Counted from the stretch's first letter, positions 23,545 to 33,040 are shown. The stretch: 64,000 nt of DNA from Billgrantia bachuensis (GCF_011742165.1 NZ_JAAQTO010000039.1:44376-108375); one strand, 5' to 3'. Made by a program: numbers and translations. The notes: generated from the letters alone by a model not told the origin.

Positions 23545-25074
23545 ATGCTAGATATCAGATCTCTTCCAACTCGGGCATGGTCCCTTCTCAAGGCCCCCCA
23601 CCGTCTCGCTCTGGCGACACTGGTCCCACGCGCCTTCGCCTTTTGCCATACCTTCGGGCTCACGGTCTGGATCGCTCTAGTAGAAGGCAGCGGCTGGAAG
23701 TTGATCGGCCCAGGCTTGCTCCTGCTGTTCTGGCCGGCAGTGGCCTATCTCCATGCTGCCAGAGCCCAGAACTCGAAACACGCCGAGTTCAAGAACCTGC
23801 TGTTCGACAGCCTGTTGTTCGGCATCTGGTGCAGCGTGCTGGATTTCTACGTACTGGCGACCCTCGCGATCGGCCTGGCCTGCTTCATGAACAACATGGT
23901 CGTCGGCGGCCCACGCCGAATGGCGGCTTCCATGGCACTGTTCGCCGGCGGTGCGCTGGGCTGGAGCGCGCTGACCGGGTTCGGCTTTCGACCATACGTC
24001 AGCACCGGATTGGATATCTACCAGGGCGCCGGCGCGGTGATATATTTTCTGGCGATTGCCCAGGTGATGTATGGGCAGAATCGCAAGATCGGTCGCAGTA
24101 TCGTCGAGATCAAGTTCCAGAATCGGGTCTTTCATGCACTGCTCCAGCTTGGTGTCGTGGCCAATCGCGCCTCGAACATCCATACCCTGCTGGACGACTC
24201 GCTAGAGCATCTGCGCGCCGATTTCCCGGAATACGGGTTTGCCGTGTTCCTGCAGGAGCGGCAACGCCCCGAGGTGACACGCTACGCGGCCGTCGCCGGC
24301 CTTCAACTCGGCCCGGAGGATGAACGACGCCTCGGCAGCCTGTTGGCCACGCTTCATGAGCGACAGGAAAACACCATCAAGCTGCGCGAAACCACCATCG
24401 GCGAGCAGCTGTACGCCACACCCATGGCAGGGCGACTCAGCATTTACGATGGGTGGCTGATCGTGCGCGCGCCCAAGCTGGACGGTGCGCTGGAACGCAT
24501 GCTGACACTGTTCGCCGATCAACTGGCGGCAGCCACCGAGAACAAGCTGCTCCATCTGGAGCTGAAGAAGACGGCGGAACGCGATGGCCTGACCGGGATT
24601 TACAACCGTGGCTTCTTCGAATCGGCGCTGCAATTGAGCATTCAGGCCAAGGCACAGCCACCGGGTCTGGATTTCGCCGTCTTGATGATGGATGTCGACG
24701 GGCTCAAGAAGGTCAACGACCAATATGGCCACGTAGCGGGCGACCAGCTGATCACCGCCGTTGCCGAGCGCTTGAAGATGCAGTGCCGCGAAGATGACGT
24801 CCTCGCACGTTATGGCGGAGACGAGTTCGTCATCCTGTTCCCTTCCGCGGACCTGTCGGCACCCAATCGCGTCGCCGCCTTGATCAGGGCTCACCTGGAA
24901 GGCCAGCGATGCATCATCACCCCCACACACGGCGAGAGCGTGGAGGTGGAGCTTCGCTTGAGCATGGGCACAGCCAGTTCCACTGAAGTGCCCGCCCAGG
25001 AGGTGCTTACCCTGGCGGACAATCGCATGTACGACGACAAGACCCAGCGCCGCAAAGCAAGAGCCCTCGGGTGA
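23545..25074 (+). CDS. MASE2-domain membrane diguanylate cyclase
   Basis: A 509-residue cyclic di-GMP synthase. Residues 20-180 form a MASE2 membrane sensor with several hydrophobic helices and the NLLFDSLLFGIWCS segment. Residues 200-345 resemble a GAF sensor, and the last 165 residues are a GGDEF domain with the intact GGDEF signature. REDD, five residues before it, is an inhibitory I-site. No EAL domain is present. It is transcribed alone and ends 6 bp from the convergent MFS gene. A start upstream of 23545 is not supported. Confidence 0.9.
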   Translation: MLDIRSLPTRAWSLLKAPHRLALATLVPRAFAFCHTFGLTVWIALVEGSGWKLIGPGLLLLFWPAVAYLHAARAQNSKHAEFKNLLFDSLLFGIWCSVLDFYVLATLAIGLACFMNNMVVGGPRRMAASMALFAGGALGWSALTGFGFRPYVSTGLDIYQGAGAVIYFLAIAQVMYGQNRKIGRSIVEIKFQNRVFHALLQLGVVANRASNIHTLLDDSLEHLRADFPEYGFAVFLQERQRPEVTRYAAVAGLQLGPEDERRLGSLLATLHERQENTIKLRETTIGEQLYATPMAGRLSIYDGWLIVRAPKLDGALERMLTLFADQLAAATENKLLHLELKKTAERDGLTGIYNRGFFESALQLSIQAKAQPPGLDFAVLMMDVDGLKKVNDQYGHVAGDQLITAVAERLKMQCREDDVLARYGGDEFVILFPSADLSAPNRVAALIRAHLEGQRCIITPTHGESVEVELRLSMGTASSTEVPAQEVLTLADNRMYDDKTQRRKARALG

Positions 25075-25080
25075 ATGGGC

Positions 25081-26493
25081 TCATGTCATAGCTTTGGCAG
25101 CCGCTGAGCATACCTTTCGGCGGCTGAGCCCGAGGGTTAAGAAAGCTATGAGCCCGTAGGCCAAGGCGGCAGCCCCAAACGCCCAGGAGTAGCCTGCTAT
25201 TGTGTCGGTTTGCGTCGCTGCAACCGACATCAATACGGCAAGCCCAACGGTTGGCCCAAGCTCCATGGCTGTATTCATCACTCCTCCGGCAAGCCCTGCC
25301 TGCTCTTGCGGTACGTTTATCGTCGAAAGTACCGCTGAGCCGGAGAAAACCATCGAAATACCCGCCGCCAGCAGAACTTGTCCGGGCAGAAGCACGCTCA
25401 CATAGGCGGTATCATGAGCGATTGCCGTCAGCACTGCGAGACCTATGCCAGCAATGACAAAGCCTCCGCAGCTGACGCCGGCCGCACCGCAGCGCTCTAC
25501 CAGCGATACGGCAATATGGTTTGCCGCCACCAAGGTGATGGCAAAAGGCAAGAACGCCAGCGCCACTTGCAGCGTCGACCAGTCGCGGACTTGTTGCAGG
25601 TAAAGCGTGAGTACGAATTCGATCAGCACCGAGCCGGCGGCAGCCAACAGCATTCCGACGAGCCCGGCGATACGGCACGGCTCTCGGATGAAGCCGGACG
25701 GCAGCAGCGGATGACGAACTCTACGCTCAACCATTAAAAAACCGACCAAGAGCGCAATGCCAACCATGAGAGGACCGAATACGCGAACGGAGGCCCAGGC
25801 ATAGTTCCCGCTAGCGATCAGGCCGTAGCTGGTCAGGGCGACTCCCAAGGTGGCGAGTATTGCACCAAGTGGATCGAGCCCGAGATACTCTATCTTGCGG
25901 CGTTCCTTCGGCAACCTCCCCCGGGTCAGCACGAACGCGGCTACTGCAACCAACACCGGAACGCTGAACATCCAGCGCCAGGAGAGCCAGGTCGTCACGA
26001 TGCCTGAGGCGATAAAACCCAGTAGCGCACCGAGTACGGAGACACCTCCCCATACGGCCATGGCCTTGCCGTAGGCCGCTGGTTCAGGAAAGAGCCCTCG
26101 CAGTAGTGACATGGCGGCAGGCGCAGCGAAGGCTGCCCCCACCCCCTGCGCAAAGCGCACGCTGACGAGAAACTCGAAGGAGGGCGCCAGCGCGGCTCCC
26201 AGCGAGGCACTGCCGAAGACGGTCAGCCCGAAGTAGAAGATTCGTTGCCCGCCGAAGCGGTCCGACAAGCGACCACCAAACAACAACAGCCCGCTGAACG
26301 ACAACCCGTAGGCTACCTGTAGCAGGAGCAGCTCCGCGGGGCCAAGCAAGAATTCCAGTCCTAACCTGGGCAGTGGCACCATGATGAGCGCGATCGTGAA
26401 AATAAGCGTCGCCTGTACCGCAGCCAGCACTCTAAACACGAAATCTGCTTCAGACGGGCTTTTGCCATCCTTAGGTGAAGAACTCAGACCCAT
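25081..26493 (-). CDS. MFS transporter, DHA2-like drug efflux type
   Basis: A 470-residue transporter with about 14 predicted transmembrane helices. The loop-2 motif GGRLSDRFGGQRIFYFG and the helix-5 GGVSVLGALLGFIASGIVTTWLSWRWMF (motif C-like) mark a drug/proton antiporter. Hydrophilic N- and C-termini are short. It lies 79 bp downstream of the DUF2938 gene on the same strand, so the MerR-controlled promoter at 27104-27134 may drive both genes. The substrate is unknown. Confidence 0.9.
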   Translation of the reverse strand: MGLSSSPKDGKSPSEADFVFRVLAAVQATLIFTIALIMVPLPRLGLEFLLGPAELLLLQVAYGLSFSGLLLFGGRLSDRFGGQRIFYFGLTVFGSASLGAALAPSFEFLVSVRFAQGVGAAFAAPAAMSLLRGLFPEPAAYGKAMAVWGGVSVLGALLGFIASGIVTTWLSWRWMFSVPVLVAVAAFVLTRGRLPKERRKIEYLGLDPLGAILATLGVALTSYGLIASGNYAWASVRVFGPLMVGIALLVGFLMVERRVRHPLLPSGFIREPCRIAGLVGMLLAAAGSVLIEFVLTLYLQQVRDWSTLQVALAFLPFAITLVAANHIAVSLVERCGAAGVSCGGFVIAGIGLAVLTAIAHDTAYVSVLLPGQVLLAAGISMVFSGSAVLSTINVPQEQAGLAGGVMNTAMELGPTVGLAVLMSVAATQTDTIAGYSWAFGAAALAYGLIAFLTLGLSRRKVCSAAAKAMT

Positions 26494-26572
26494 TTCGTTC
26501 CTCCTCTTATGCGTTAAGCGCCCCGAGTCAGACCGAGGCGGTAAAATTAACTTCAGCTTGGCGGGCTTTCAG

Positions 26573-27070
26573 CTAGGTAAGCTGTGCCCAGGCATTCGCC
26601 GCCAGAAAGAGGCCAATGGCAAAGGAGGTATGTGCAGCAAGGCTTTTTACTTGATTGATACGCGGTTTTGGAGTGCGCATGCCGGCAACGCCAATACCGA
26701 AAGCCGGCTGCATGATGAAGAAGGGAACCACGACAGTGCCAATACCGATGACCAACGCCGGCCCCAGCGTGGGGTTGCGCACCCATTCCAATCCCCAGAA
26801 TGAAATCAACAGGGCGGCAAAGACGATGCCGATGGCGTAGTGCACGATCCAACCCCAGGCACGCTCACCGGCAACGGGCGGTGCCGCCATGATGGAATCG
26901 TGACGGAATCGGCCTCGCAGAAAGTGGCCTAGCCATCTTGCCACCAAGGCATAATCAAGAGGGGGTGCATTGAATATACGCTTCTGAATCCATCCCCATA
27001 AGTCCATCACTAACGTGGCGCCAATACCAATCACCACGGAATGCAGGAGTATTTTGTCAACTTCGTGCAT
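26573..27070 (-). CDS. DUF2938 family membrane protein
   Basis: A 165-residue integral membrane protein with four to five predicted helices. DUF2938 features are the opening HSVVIGIGATLVMDLWGWIQKR, then ARWLGHFLRGRFRH and VVPFFIMQPAFGIGVA. No biochemical function is known. I use the ATG at 27070 with an AGGGG site; an in-frame start at 27118 would run into the promoter. It is divergent from a MerR regulator whose operator lies exactly in its promoter. Confidence 0.87.
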   Translation of the reverse strand: MHEVDKILLHSVVIGIGATLVMDLWGWIQKRIFNAPPLDYALVARWLGHFLRGRFRHDSIMAAPPVAGERAWGWIVHYAIGIVFAALLISFWGLEWVRNPTLGPALVIGIGTVVVPFFIMQPAFGIGVAGMRTPKPRINQVKSLAAHTSFAIGLFLAANAWAQLT

Positions 27071-27103
27071 GATTAAACCCGCCCCTTTGTATACGACGGT
27101 TTC

Positions 27104-27134
27104 AATGTACGAATTCAAGTAAACTTGAGGTCAA
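27104..27134 (-). promoter_or_regulatory. MerR-type promoter (19-bp spacer) for the DUF2938 gene
   Basis: On the minus strand a -35 box TTGACC (27129-27134) and a -10 box TACATT (27104-27109) are separated by exactly 19 bp. The spacer holds the dyad TCAAGTTTACTTGA. A lengthened spacer with a centred dyad is the hallmark of promoters activated by MerR-family proteins through DNA untwisting. The regulator is encoded immediately on the other side. The -35 box overlaps the region before the MerR start, so autoregulation is likely. Confidence 0.75.
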
Positions 27135-27136
27135 GC

Positions 27137-27550
27137 GTGAAAACCCTGGATATCGCAGAAGTCTCCCGGCGCTCCGGCCTGCCGGCCTCTACCCTGCGTT
27201 ACTACGAAGAAAAAGGTCTCGTTCGCTCGGTGGGGAGAAACGGCCTGCGGCGGCAGTTTGGTGAAAACGTTCTGGAGCGATTGTCGCTGATTGCGCTCGG
27301 GCAGAACGCGGGCTTCACCCTGGAGGAGATCGGCGCCATGCTTGATGGTAAGGGCGGGCCCGATATCGATCGCGCTAAGCTCATCGCCAAGGCAGACGAA
27401 CTGGACCGAGCGATTCGACGGCTGACAGCGATGCGGGATGGCCTGCGCCATGCTGCTGACTGCCCTGCTCCCAGCCATATGCAATGCCCGACTTTCCAAC
27501 GCCTGTTACGCCACGCTATGCGGCCCGCTCGAGAGCGGCGAAAGCAGTGA
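27137..27550 (+). CDS. MerR family transcriptional regulator
   Basis: A 137-residue regulator. The N-terminal MerR winged helix is DIAEVSRRSGLPASTLRYYEEKGLV followed by RRQFGENVLERLSLIALGQNAGFTLEEI. A dimerisation coil (DRAKLIAKADELDRAIRRL) is followed by a C-terminal part with two cysteines (DCPAPSHMQCPTF), less Cys-rich than SoxR, so metal or redox sensing is open. GTG at 27137 is chosen because GAGG lies upstream; a TTG at 27125 would add four residues. It faces DUF2938 across the 19-bp-spacer promoter. Confidence 0.9.
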   Translation: MKTLDIAEVSRRSGLPASTLRYYEEKGLVRSVGRNGLRRQFGENVLERLSLIALGQNAGFTLEEIGAMLDGKGGPDIDRAKLIAKADELDRAIRRLTAMRDGLRHAADCPAPSHMQCPTFQRLLRHAMRPARERRKQ

Positions 27551-27639
27551 GCGACACCATGGAAACATTCGATCTTGGCGTCGTGAGCGCCCCCTAAGGG
27601 TGCCAGCCGACCAACGAATTCATACGGAGAGTATCAACA

Positions 27640-28479
27640 GTGGATCGGTTATCGACGTTACTGTCGCAGTTCGGCGTACGTGCGCGCCTCTTCCATAGCG
27701 GCACGGTTTGCAGCGTCGCGTCGATAGACGATGCTGGCCACGGATATCTGCATCTTCTGCAGGGCGGCACCGTTACCTTGCGCAGCCCCAAGGCGCCGGA
27801 CGTGCTGGTCACGAGCCCAAGCCTTATGTTCCTGCCACGCCCCCTCCCGCATACGATGATCGCGACCGACGCAGACCCCGCCAAGCTTCTGTGCGCCTCA
27901 CTCGCCTTCGACGGTGGCGAGAGCAACCCGCTATCGGCTTCCCTTCCCGATCGCCTGGTGCTCGCCCTGGATGAGTTGCCCATGCTGGCCGAAACCCTCA
28001 GGTGGCTGTTTGAGGAAGCCGCCGCAGAGAACTGCGGCAAGGAGGCGGTGCTCGACCGCCTGTTCGAGTTGCTGGTGATTCAGCTGTTGCGGCATCTGCT
28101 GGCTCACCAAGGCCTTCCACCGGCATGATGGCCGGGCTTGCCGACCCGCGCCTGTCTCGCTCCCTGGTACAGATGCACAACTCGCCTCAGCGAGCCTGGA
28201 CGGTGAGCGAACTCGCAAAATGAGTCGAACATGTCCCGTGCCAGCTACGCAGCGCACTTCCGCACCGTCATGGGCCAAACGCCTGCTGAATACTTGCTGA
28301 GCTGGAGGATCAGTCTGGCCCAGAAGCGTTTGCTTCAGGGCCGGCCTATTGCATTGATTGCCGACGAAGTGGGTTATGAAAGCCCTTCGGCACTCGCCCG
28401 GGCCTTCCGCCGAAAAACGGGTAACAGCCCACGCGATTGGATGAAGGCTCTCAAGTCTGCCGATCCGCAGAGCGCGTGA
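27640..28479 (+). pseudogene. Disrupted AraC family regulator gene
   Basis: Two frames together make one AraC regulator. 27640-28128 (GTG start) encodes the AraC-type cupin N-domain (HLLQGGTVTLRSPKAPDVLVTSPSL, then LFELLVIQLLRHLLAHQ). 28231-28479 encodes the second half of the helix-turn-helix domain (IALIADEVGYESPSALARAFRRKTG). Between them a base is missing around 28121, giving a stop at 28126. The corrected frame then meets TGA at 28221-28223, where Arg is expected in an 'AKxVGMSRA' motif, and a further frame slip follows. Several independent lesions mean real decay. Confidence 0.8.
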
Positions 28480-28542
28480 GCGAGGCGCAGCGAAAACGCA
28501 TGCAGCGCACGCGTTCCATTGCCTTTCGGTATATCAGCCAAA

Positions 28543-28564
28543 CGGCCCTGCGCTGGCAGGGCCG
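28543..28564 (-). terminator. Terminator of the secreted alpha/beta hydrolase gene
   Basis: On the minus strand CGGCCCTG and CAGGGCCG form an 8-bp perfect stem with a 6-nt loop, followed by TTTGG. It starts 14 bp after the hydrolase stop. Confidence 0.6.
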
Positions 28565-28577
28565 ATGGAGATGAGGC

Positions 28578-29528
28578 TTACTTCCGCAGGAAGGCCAACA
28601 GGTCCTGGTTGAGCCGCTCCTTATGCGTATCGGCCAGGCCGTGCGGCGCGCCTTCGTAGACGATCAGCTCGGCATTCTCGATCAGTGCCGCCGATGCCCA
28701 TGCCGAGGTGTCGAGAAGGACGATCTGATCGTCGCCACCGTGGATCACCAGCGTAGGCACGTCGAATTTCTTCAGGTCGTCGCGGAAATCCGTCGCCGAG
28801 AAGGCTTTGATCGAGTCGTAGGTGTTCTTGTGGCCAGCCTGCATGCCCTGCACCCAGAAGGACTGGATCAGGCCCTGGGAAGGCGTGGCGCCAGGCCGGT
28901 TGTAGCCGAAGAACGGCCCCGATGCGATATCCAGATAGAGCTGCGAGCGGTTCTCCAGCGATGCCTGGCGTAGGCCGTCGAAGACCTCGATGGGAAGGCC
29001 ATCGGGGTTACTCTCGGTCTGGAGCATCAAAGGCGGCACGGCAGCCACCAGGACGGCTTTCTTCACACGATCCGTACCGTGGCGCCCGATGTAGCGTGCC
29101 ACTTCACCGCCACCGGTCGAGAAGCCGACCAGGGTGACATCCGTGAGCTCCAGTGCTTCGAGCACCGCCGCGAGATCGTCGGCGTAGTGGTTCATGTCGT
29201 TGCCTTCCCAAGGTTGGCTGGAGCGTCCATGCCCGCGGCGATCATGGGCGACGACACGATAGCCCTGCGAAGCCAGGAACAGCATCTGCGATTCCCAGCT
29301 ATCGGAGTTCAGCGGCCAACCATGGCTGAAGGCAACGACCTGGCCGTCGCGCGGCCCCCAATCCTTGTAGTAGAGGCTCACACCGTCCTGGGTCGTTACA
29401 TGAGTTTCAGAAAGCTCGGTGCTGCCGAGCACCGGGGCACCGCTGTTGGTGGGTTGGGTGGCGTCGGCGGCAACGGAAGTGGCAAGGGTCAGTGCGGCCA
29501 GGGCCAAGGCGCGATTCAATGTGTTCAT
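28578..29528 (-). CDS. Secreted alpha/beta hydrolase (non-haem chloroperoxidase-like)
   Basis: A 316-residue protein with a 21-residue signal peptide ([17 protein letters not shown]), so it is periplasmic or secreted. The alpha/beta-hydrolase fold has the oxyanion-hole [11 protein letters not shown], the nucleophile [12 protein letters not shown], the acid in HGGDDQIV and His in GAPHGL. These motifs match the non-haem haloperoxidase/esterase subgroup, usually lacking a signal peptide. Most such proteins act as esterases or perhydrolases; halogenation is a side reaction. The convergent upstream AraC gene, a plausible former regulator, is decayed. Confidence 0.88.
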   Translation of the reverse strand: MNTLNRALALAALTLATSVAADATQPTNSGAPVLGSTELSETHVTTQDGVSLYYKDWGPRDGQVVAFSHGWPLNSDSWESQMLFLASQGYRVVAHDRRGHGRSSQPWEGNDMNHYADDLAAVLEALELTDVTLVGFSTGGGEVARYIGRHGTDRVKKAVLVAAVPPLMLQTESNPDGLPIEVFDGLRQASLENRSQLYLDIASGPFFGYNRPGATPSQGLIQSFWVQGMQAGHKNTYDSIKAFSATDFRDDLKKFDVPTLVIHGGDDQIVLLDTSAWASAALIENAELIVYEGAPHGLADTHKERLNQDLLAFLRK

Positions 29529-29696
29529 GGTCGTTCCTCGATAGGTTAAAGCTAAGCGGCTAGGCGGTAAGCGCTAACCACAACGCAATGCTATCTATCG
29601 AGGCCGACCTTTCGGCTGCAAATCATCCGCAAAATGATGCAGGTCGTCTAGCCGTTCCTAGCCCGCCGCGCATCACCGATCCATGCAAGCGACGGA

Positions 29697-31046
29697 TTAC
29701 CGGCCGGTAACCTTGAACGCCAAGTCGTAATTGTTCAGCAGCGGCGGCATCGGCTTGCTGCTGAGCAGACGCGTTGGCGGCTCCAAACGGTACTCTCTGC
29801 CCTGAAGCAGCCTGGCCAACATGAGACTGGTCACCAGCAGTACCACGTGCCGCCCGGGGCAGATACCGCTGCCGCCGCTGAACGGAATCATCGGCCAGTT
29901 CCCCACTTCGCCCGGCTGCAGCCAGAGATCGGGATCGAACAGATTGGCATCGTCCAGGTAGCGGTCGTCGCGGTGAAAATAGGGGGCCAACAGCAATACC
30001 GAAGTTTCTGCCGGCATCGTGCCGTTCTCCCACTCGGTCTCTTCGGTGGTCTGGCGCAGTACCAGAGGCGTAGTGGGCCACAGCCGCAGCGACTCGAGCA
30101 CGCAAGCGCGAAGGAAGTCGAGCTTGGGTGCTCGCTCCAGGTCGTGCTCGGTGATCTCGACCTGGGCCCGCTCGGTCTGATTGGGATGCGCAGCCAGTAG
30201 TGCCAAGGCACGGAAAGTCGTCATGCCGGCAGGGTCGAAGGCAAACAGGTATTGCGGCACCTGATGCTCCGGCTGGGTGTTGGCGTTGGTCGAAGCCCGT
30301 GCAATCTCGGCGGCCAGGCTGCCCGCCTCTCCCCGCTTGAGGTAGGTACGGAGGCGCTCATGGAAGGCATCCTGCAGGCGGTCGTGTCCCGGATGCAGGA
30401 AGGCCCAGTTGCCGGCAGAGCGCAGCTTCTCCAGCATTTCGGTCAAGGCGCGGTCATCGCGCGCGGTATCGCCCAGTACCACACGCCGCACCACGCGGTT
30501 CCAGGTTGCCTCGAACATGCTCCAGTCGAGCTTGCCGTGGTGCCGCTCCACGAAGGTGAGCAGCTCGCTGGCTTCCTGCTCGACTACCTGGGCAAATCGC
30601 GCGCCCAGGCCATGCACGGGACATCCGCTCTGCAATACTTCCTCATTGAAGCGGCGGCGCTCGGCGCGTTCGGGCCCGTGGGAAACCAGCGCCATGTCGG
30701 GCTCGAAGTGCTCCAGGGCTTTCTGCTTGGCCCATTCGGCGGTGGCGAAGGGCTCGGGCGTCTCGTTGAGCACACGGTTGGCGTGGTCGGGGTCGAGCAC
30801 CAATGCCATGGGTTTGCTCTTGGGAGTGTTCAGCATCAAGGGGCCAGGACCATACTTCTCGTTGAGCTTTTGCAAGCGGCGAATACTGCGCTTGTCCAGG
30901 CCAAGCTTCTCGACCACACCCACCGCCATGGGGCGACGGATGATCACCCCCTTGGCGATGTTGGGAACGAAAACATTGCCCACCACCGCCAAGGTCTCGC
31001 CTAAGGTTGCCGTAGGCAAGCTGCCATGTACCGAATCCCTAGCCAT
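29697..31046 (-). CDS. Cytochrome P450
   Basis: A 449-residue P450. The haem-binding loop is FSGGSGICPGRHVV with the axial Cys. The K-helix ESLRLWP gives the ExxR pair, and the I-helix region reads FAFDPAGMTTFRAL, with the expected Ala-Gly-x-x-Thr arrangement. It is soluble, with no N-terminal anchor. No ferredoxin or ferredoxin reductase gene lies next to it, so electrons must come from elsewhere. The oxidised substrate is unknown. Spacing and orientation suggest a monocistronic gene. Confidence 0.92.
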   Translation of the reverse strand: MARDSVHGSLPTATLGETLAVVGNVFVPNIAKGVIIRRPMAVGVVEKLGLDKRSIRRLQKLNEKYGPGPLMLNTPKSKPMALVLDPDHANRVLNETPEPFATAEWAKQKALEHFEPDMALVSHGPERAERRRFNEEVLQSGCPVHGLGARFAQVVEQEASELLTFVERHHGKLDWSMFEATWNRVVRRVVLGDTARDDRALTEMLEKLRSAGNWAFLHPGHDRLQDAFHERLRTYLKRGEAGSLAAEIARASTNANTQPEHQVPQYLFAFDPAGMTTFRALALLAAHPNQTERAQVEITEHDLERAPKLDFLRACVLESLRLWPTTPLVLRQTTEETEWENGTMPAETSVLLLAPYFHRDDRYLDDANLFDPDLWLQPGEVGNWPMIPFSGGSGICPGRHVVLLVTSLMLARLLQGREYRLEPPTRLLSSKPMPPLLNNYDLAFKVTGR

Positions 31047-31171
31047 CGCTCGCTCCTTGAATTGCCTTTCCTACCGGCAGTCTAGTCGCGGAGAAGCCAT
31101 AAGCCTTTGTTTCCAACAAAAAATTACAAGCATGGCAGTTAAGCAATAGCGCAATGGATACGGCAATGCTG

Positions 31172-31795
31172 CTAGACCAGCTCTGCGGGTTGGAAAGTCT
31201 GGGTAATGGTCTCGTATGCGGTACTCAGGGCGCCCTGCCTCATCTCATCGCCCATGGCCACTCCCTCGGCGCGGATCACGCTGACATCGTCGATACCGAT
31301 GAAACCGAATACGGCACGCAGGTAGCGTTCCTGGAAGTCGTTATCGACGCCCGGCCCTTGCGAATAGATGCCACCACGCGAGGAGGCAACGATCACCTTG
31401 CGCCCCCCGGCCAGCCCCACCGCGCCGTTTTCGGTATAACGGAAGGTCTTGCCGGCCTGGAGAATTCGATCCAGCCACGCCTTGAGCTGGCTCGGAATGG
31501 TGAAGTTGTACATCGGCGCACCGATCACGATCACATCGGCCGCCAGAAACTCCTCCAGCAGCGTCTCCGTCAGCACTGCCTCCTCGCGCTGGCGCGCGTT
31601 GCGCTCCCCCTCGGCCAGACCGGCCCCGGCCAGAATCTCGCCGGAGAGGTGGTCGGGTGCGTCATTTATCAAGTCGCGGTACACGACATCGAGCGTAGGC
31701 GTGGTGGCACGCAGCTGTTCGACGATGCGGGCGGAAAGCTGGCGAGTGACGGATTGATCCTCGAACAGCCCGGAATCCAGATGCAGCAGCTTCAT
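31172..31795 (-). CDS. azoR: FMN-dependent NADH:quinone oxidoreductase / azoreductase
   Basis: A 207-residue flavodoxin-fold enzyme expected to reduce quinones and azo compounds with NADH using FMN. Family landmarks are KLLHLDSGL at the N-terminus, GAPMYNFTIPSQLKAWLDRILQAGKTFRYTENG in the flavin-binding middle and ASSRGGIYS near residue 145. A perfect GGAGGAG site fixes the ATG at 31795. It is divergent from a LysR regulator across a symmetric AT-rich region, the usual arrangement for azoR control. Confidence 0.92.
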   Translation of the reverse strand: MKLLHLDSGLFEDQSVTRQLSARIVEQLRATTPTLDVVYRDLINDAPDHLSGEILAGAGLAEGERNARQREEAVLTETLLEEFLAADVIVIGAPMYNFTIPSQLKAWLDRILQAGKTFRYTENGAVGLAGGRKVIVASSRGGIYSQGPGVDNDFQERYLRAVFGFIGIDDVSVIRAEGVAMGDEMRQGALSTAYETITQTFQPAELV

Positions 31796-31882
31796 GAGTA
31801 GCTCCTCCGATGGGTTGCAGGCGTGACTTACGCCTCTGCGGTCCACCTTAGGGGCTTTCCATATCTGCAACTAGATAGCGCT

Positions 31883-31919
31883 TGTTGAAATCATTGTTCC
31901 AATAATAAGACGATCAACA
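31883..31919. promoter_or_regulatory. Candidate LysR operator between azoR and the LysR gene
   Basis: Outer arms TGTTGA (31883-31888) and TCAACA (31914-31919) are perfect inverted repeats. The inner ATTGTT-CC-AATAAT (31893-31906) gives a second near-symmetric element. It lies between the divergent starts, 21 bp before the LysR ATG. Nested dyads are typical of LysR-type binding. Confidence 0.5.
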
Positions 31920-31939
31920 TCCGCAAACGGAGATATGGC

Positions 31940-32926
31940 ATGCAGGATCTCAACGATCTCTATTTCTTCGCCCAAGTCGCCGAGCACGGCAGCTTTACCG
32001 CGGCGGCGCACGCCCTGGGTATGCCGAAATCCACGCTCAGCCGCCGCATCGCTCGGCTCGAGGAGCGGCTGGATATCCGTCTGCTTCACCGGACCACGCG
32101 ACGCCTGACCCTGACGGATATCGGCCGTGCCTACCTGGCCCACTGCCAGGATCTGCTGGCGGCGGCGGAAGCGGCTGAGAGCGTCGTCGAGCAGGTGCAG
32201 GGGGAGCCACGCGGGCGGGTCTTGATGACCAGCCCCATCTCGATTTCCCAACCGCTGCTGGCGCGAGCCCTGCCCGAGTTCATGGATCGTTTCCCCAAGG
32301 TAGAGGTGGAGCTGGACGCCACCAACCGACGGGTGGACCTCGTAACCGAAGGGGTGGATCTCGCCATTCGCGTTCGCCTACGCCTCGAGGATTCGTCGCT
32401 GGTATCGCGTCGATTCGCGGTCAGCCCCGCCATGCTGGTGGCAAGCCCGAGGCTGGTGGAACGCCTCGGCATGCCGACGGACCCGCACGACTTGAAGCGT
32501 TTCCCTAGCCTCTCGATGCGATTTGCGGAGGGTCGCCATGTGCAGGAGTTCACCGATGCTGACGGCAACCGAACGCCGGTCTCGCTATCGCCTCGCCTCG
32601 TGACCGATGACATGAGCGTACTGCACGATGCGGCCATCGCCGGCATCGGCGTCGTGGTGCTGCCGACCTTCATGTGTCGCCAGGCGCTGGCGGCTGGCGA
32701 GCTGCTCTGGCTGCTACCGCAATGGCGTCTGCCCCGGGGGCAACTGCACGCGGTGTATCCGTACCGACGCGGGCTGCGCCCGGCGGTACGCCATCTTATC
32801 GACTTCCTGTCGGAACGGCTGCCGGAGCTTGCCGCAGAGACGGGGATTTCAGAGGTATGCCCGGCACCGAGCTTCGCATTAGACGCTTCTGCCGAAGCCG
32901 GCATGGCAAAGCCACCGGAGGTGTAG
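31940..32926 (+). CDS. LysR family transcriptional regulator
   Basis: A 328-residue regulator. Residues 1-60 are the winged helix (DLYFFAQVAEHGSFTAAAHALGMPKSTLSRRIARLEERLD), matching the AaeR/QseD-like subgroup that controls quinone and aromatic stress genes. The effector domain includes the usual ISQPLLARALPEFMDRFPKVEVELDATNRRVDLV. It is longer at the C-terminus than usual, with about 30 extra residues. Divergent from azoR, its probable target. Confidence 0.92.
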   Translation: MQDLNDLYFFAQVAEHGSFTAAAHALGMPKSTLSRRIARLEERLDIRLLHRTTRRLTLTDIGRAYLAHCQDLLAAAEAAESVVEQVQGEPRGRVLMTSPISISQPLLARALPEFMDRFPKVEVELDATNRRVDLVTEGVDLAIRVRLRLEDSSLVSRRFAVSPAMLVASPRLVERLGMPTDPHDLKRFPSLSMRFAEGRHVQEFTDADGNRTPVSLSPRLVTDDMSVLHDAAIAGIGVVVLPTFMCRQALAAGELLWLLPQWRLPRGQLHAVYPYRRGLRPAVRHLIDFLSERLPELAAETGISEVCPAPSFALDASAEAGMAKPPEV

Positions 32927-32978
32927 CAGAGCAAGGGTCCAAGCTGGCTCTCCCAGCTTATCGGTGAGCTTGGCGATT

Positions 32979-33007
32979 AAAAAACCCGAGCCGGTCAGGG
33001 CTCGGGT
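32979..33007 (-). terminator. Rho-independent terminator of the chemoreceptor gene
   Basis: On the minus strand ACCCGAGCC and GGCTCGGGT form a 9-bp stem with a 6-nt loop, followed by TTTTTT. It starts 34 bp after the chemoreceptor stop and is a textbook terminator. On the plus strand it may also end the LysR transcript. Confidence 0.85.
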
Positions 33008-33040
33008 ATAGAGGAACGACTGCCGACAGGCCTTCGGTTG

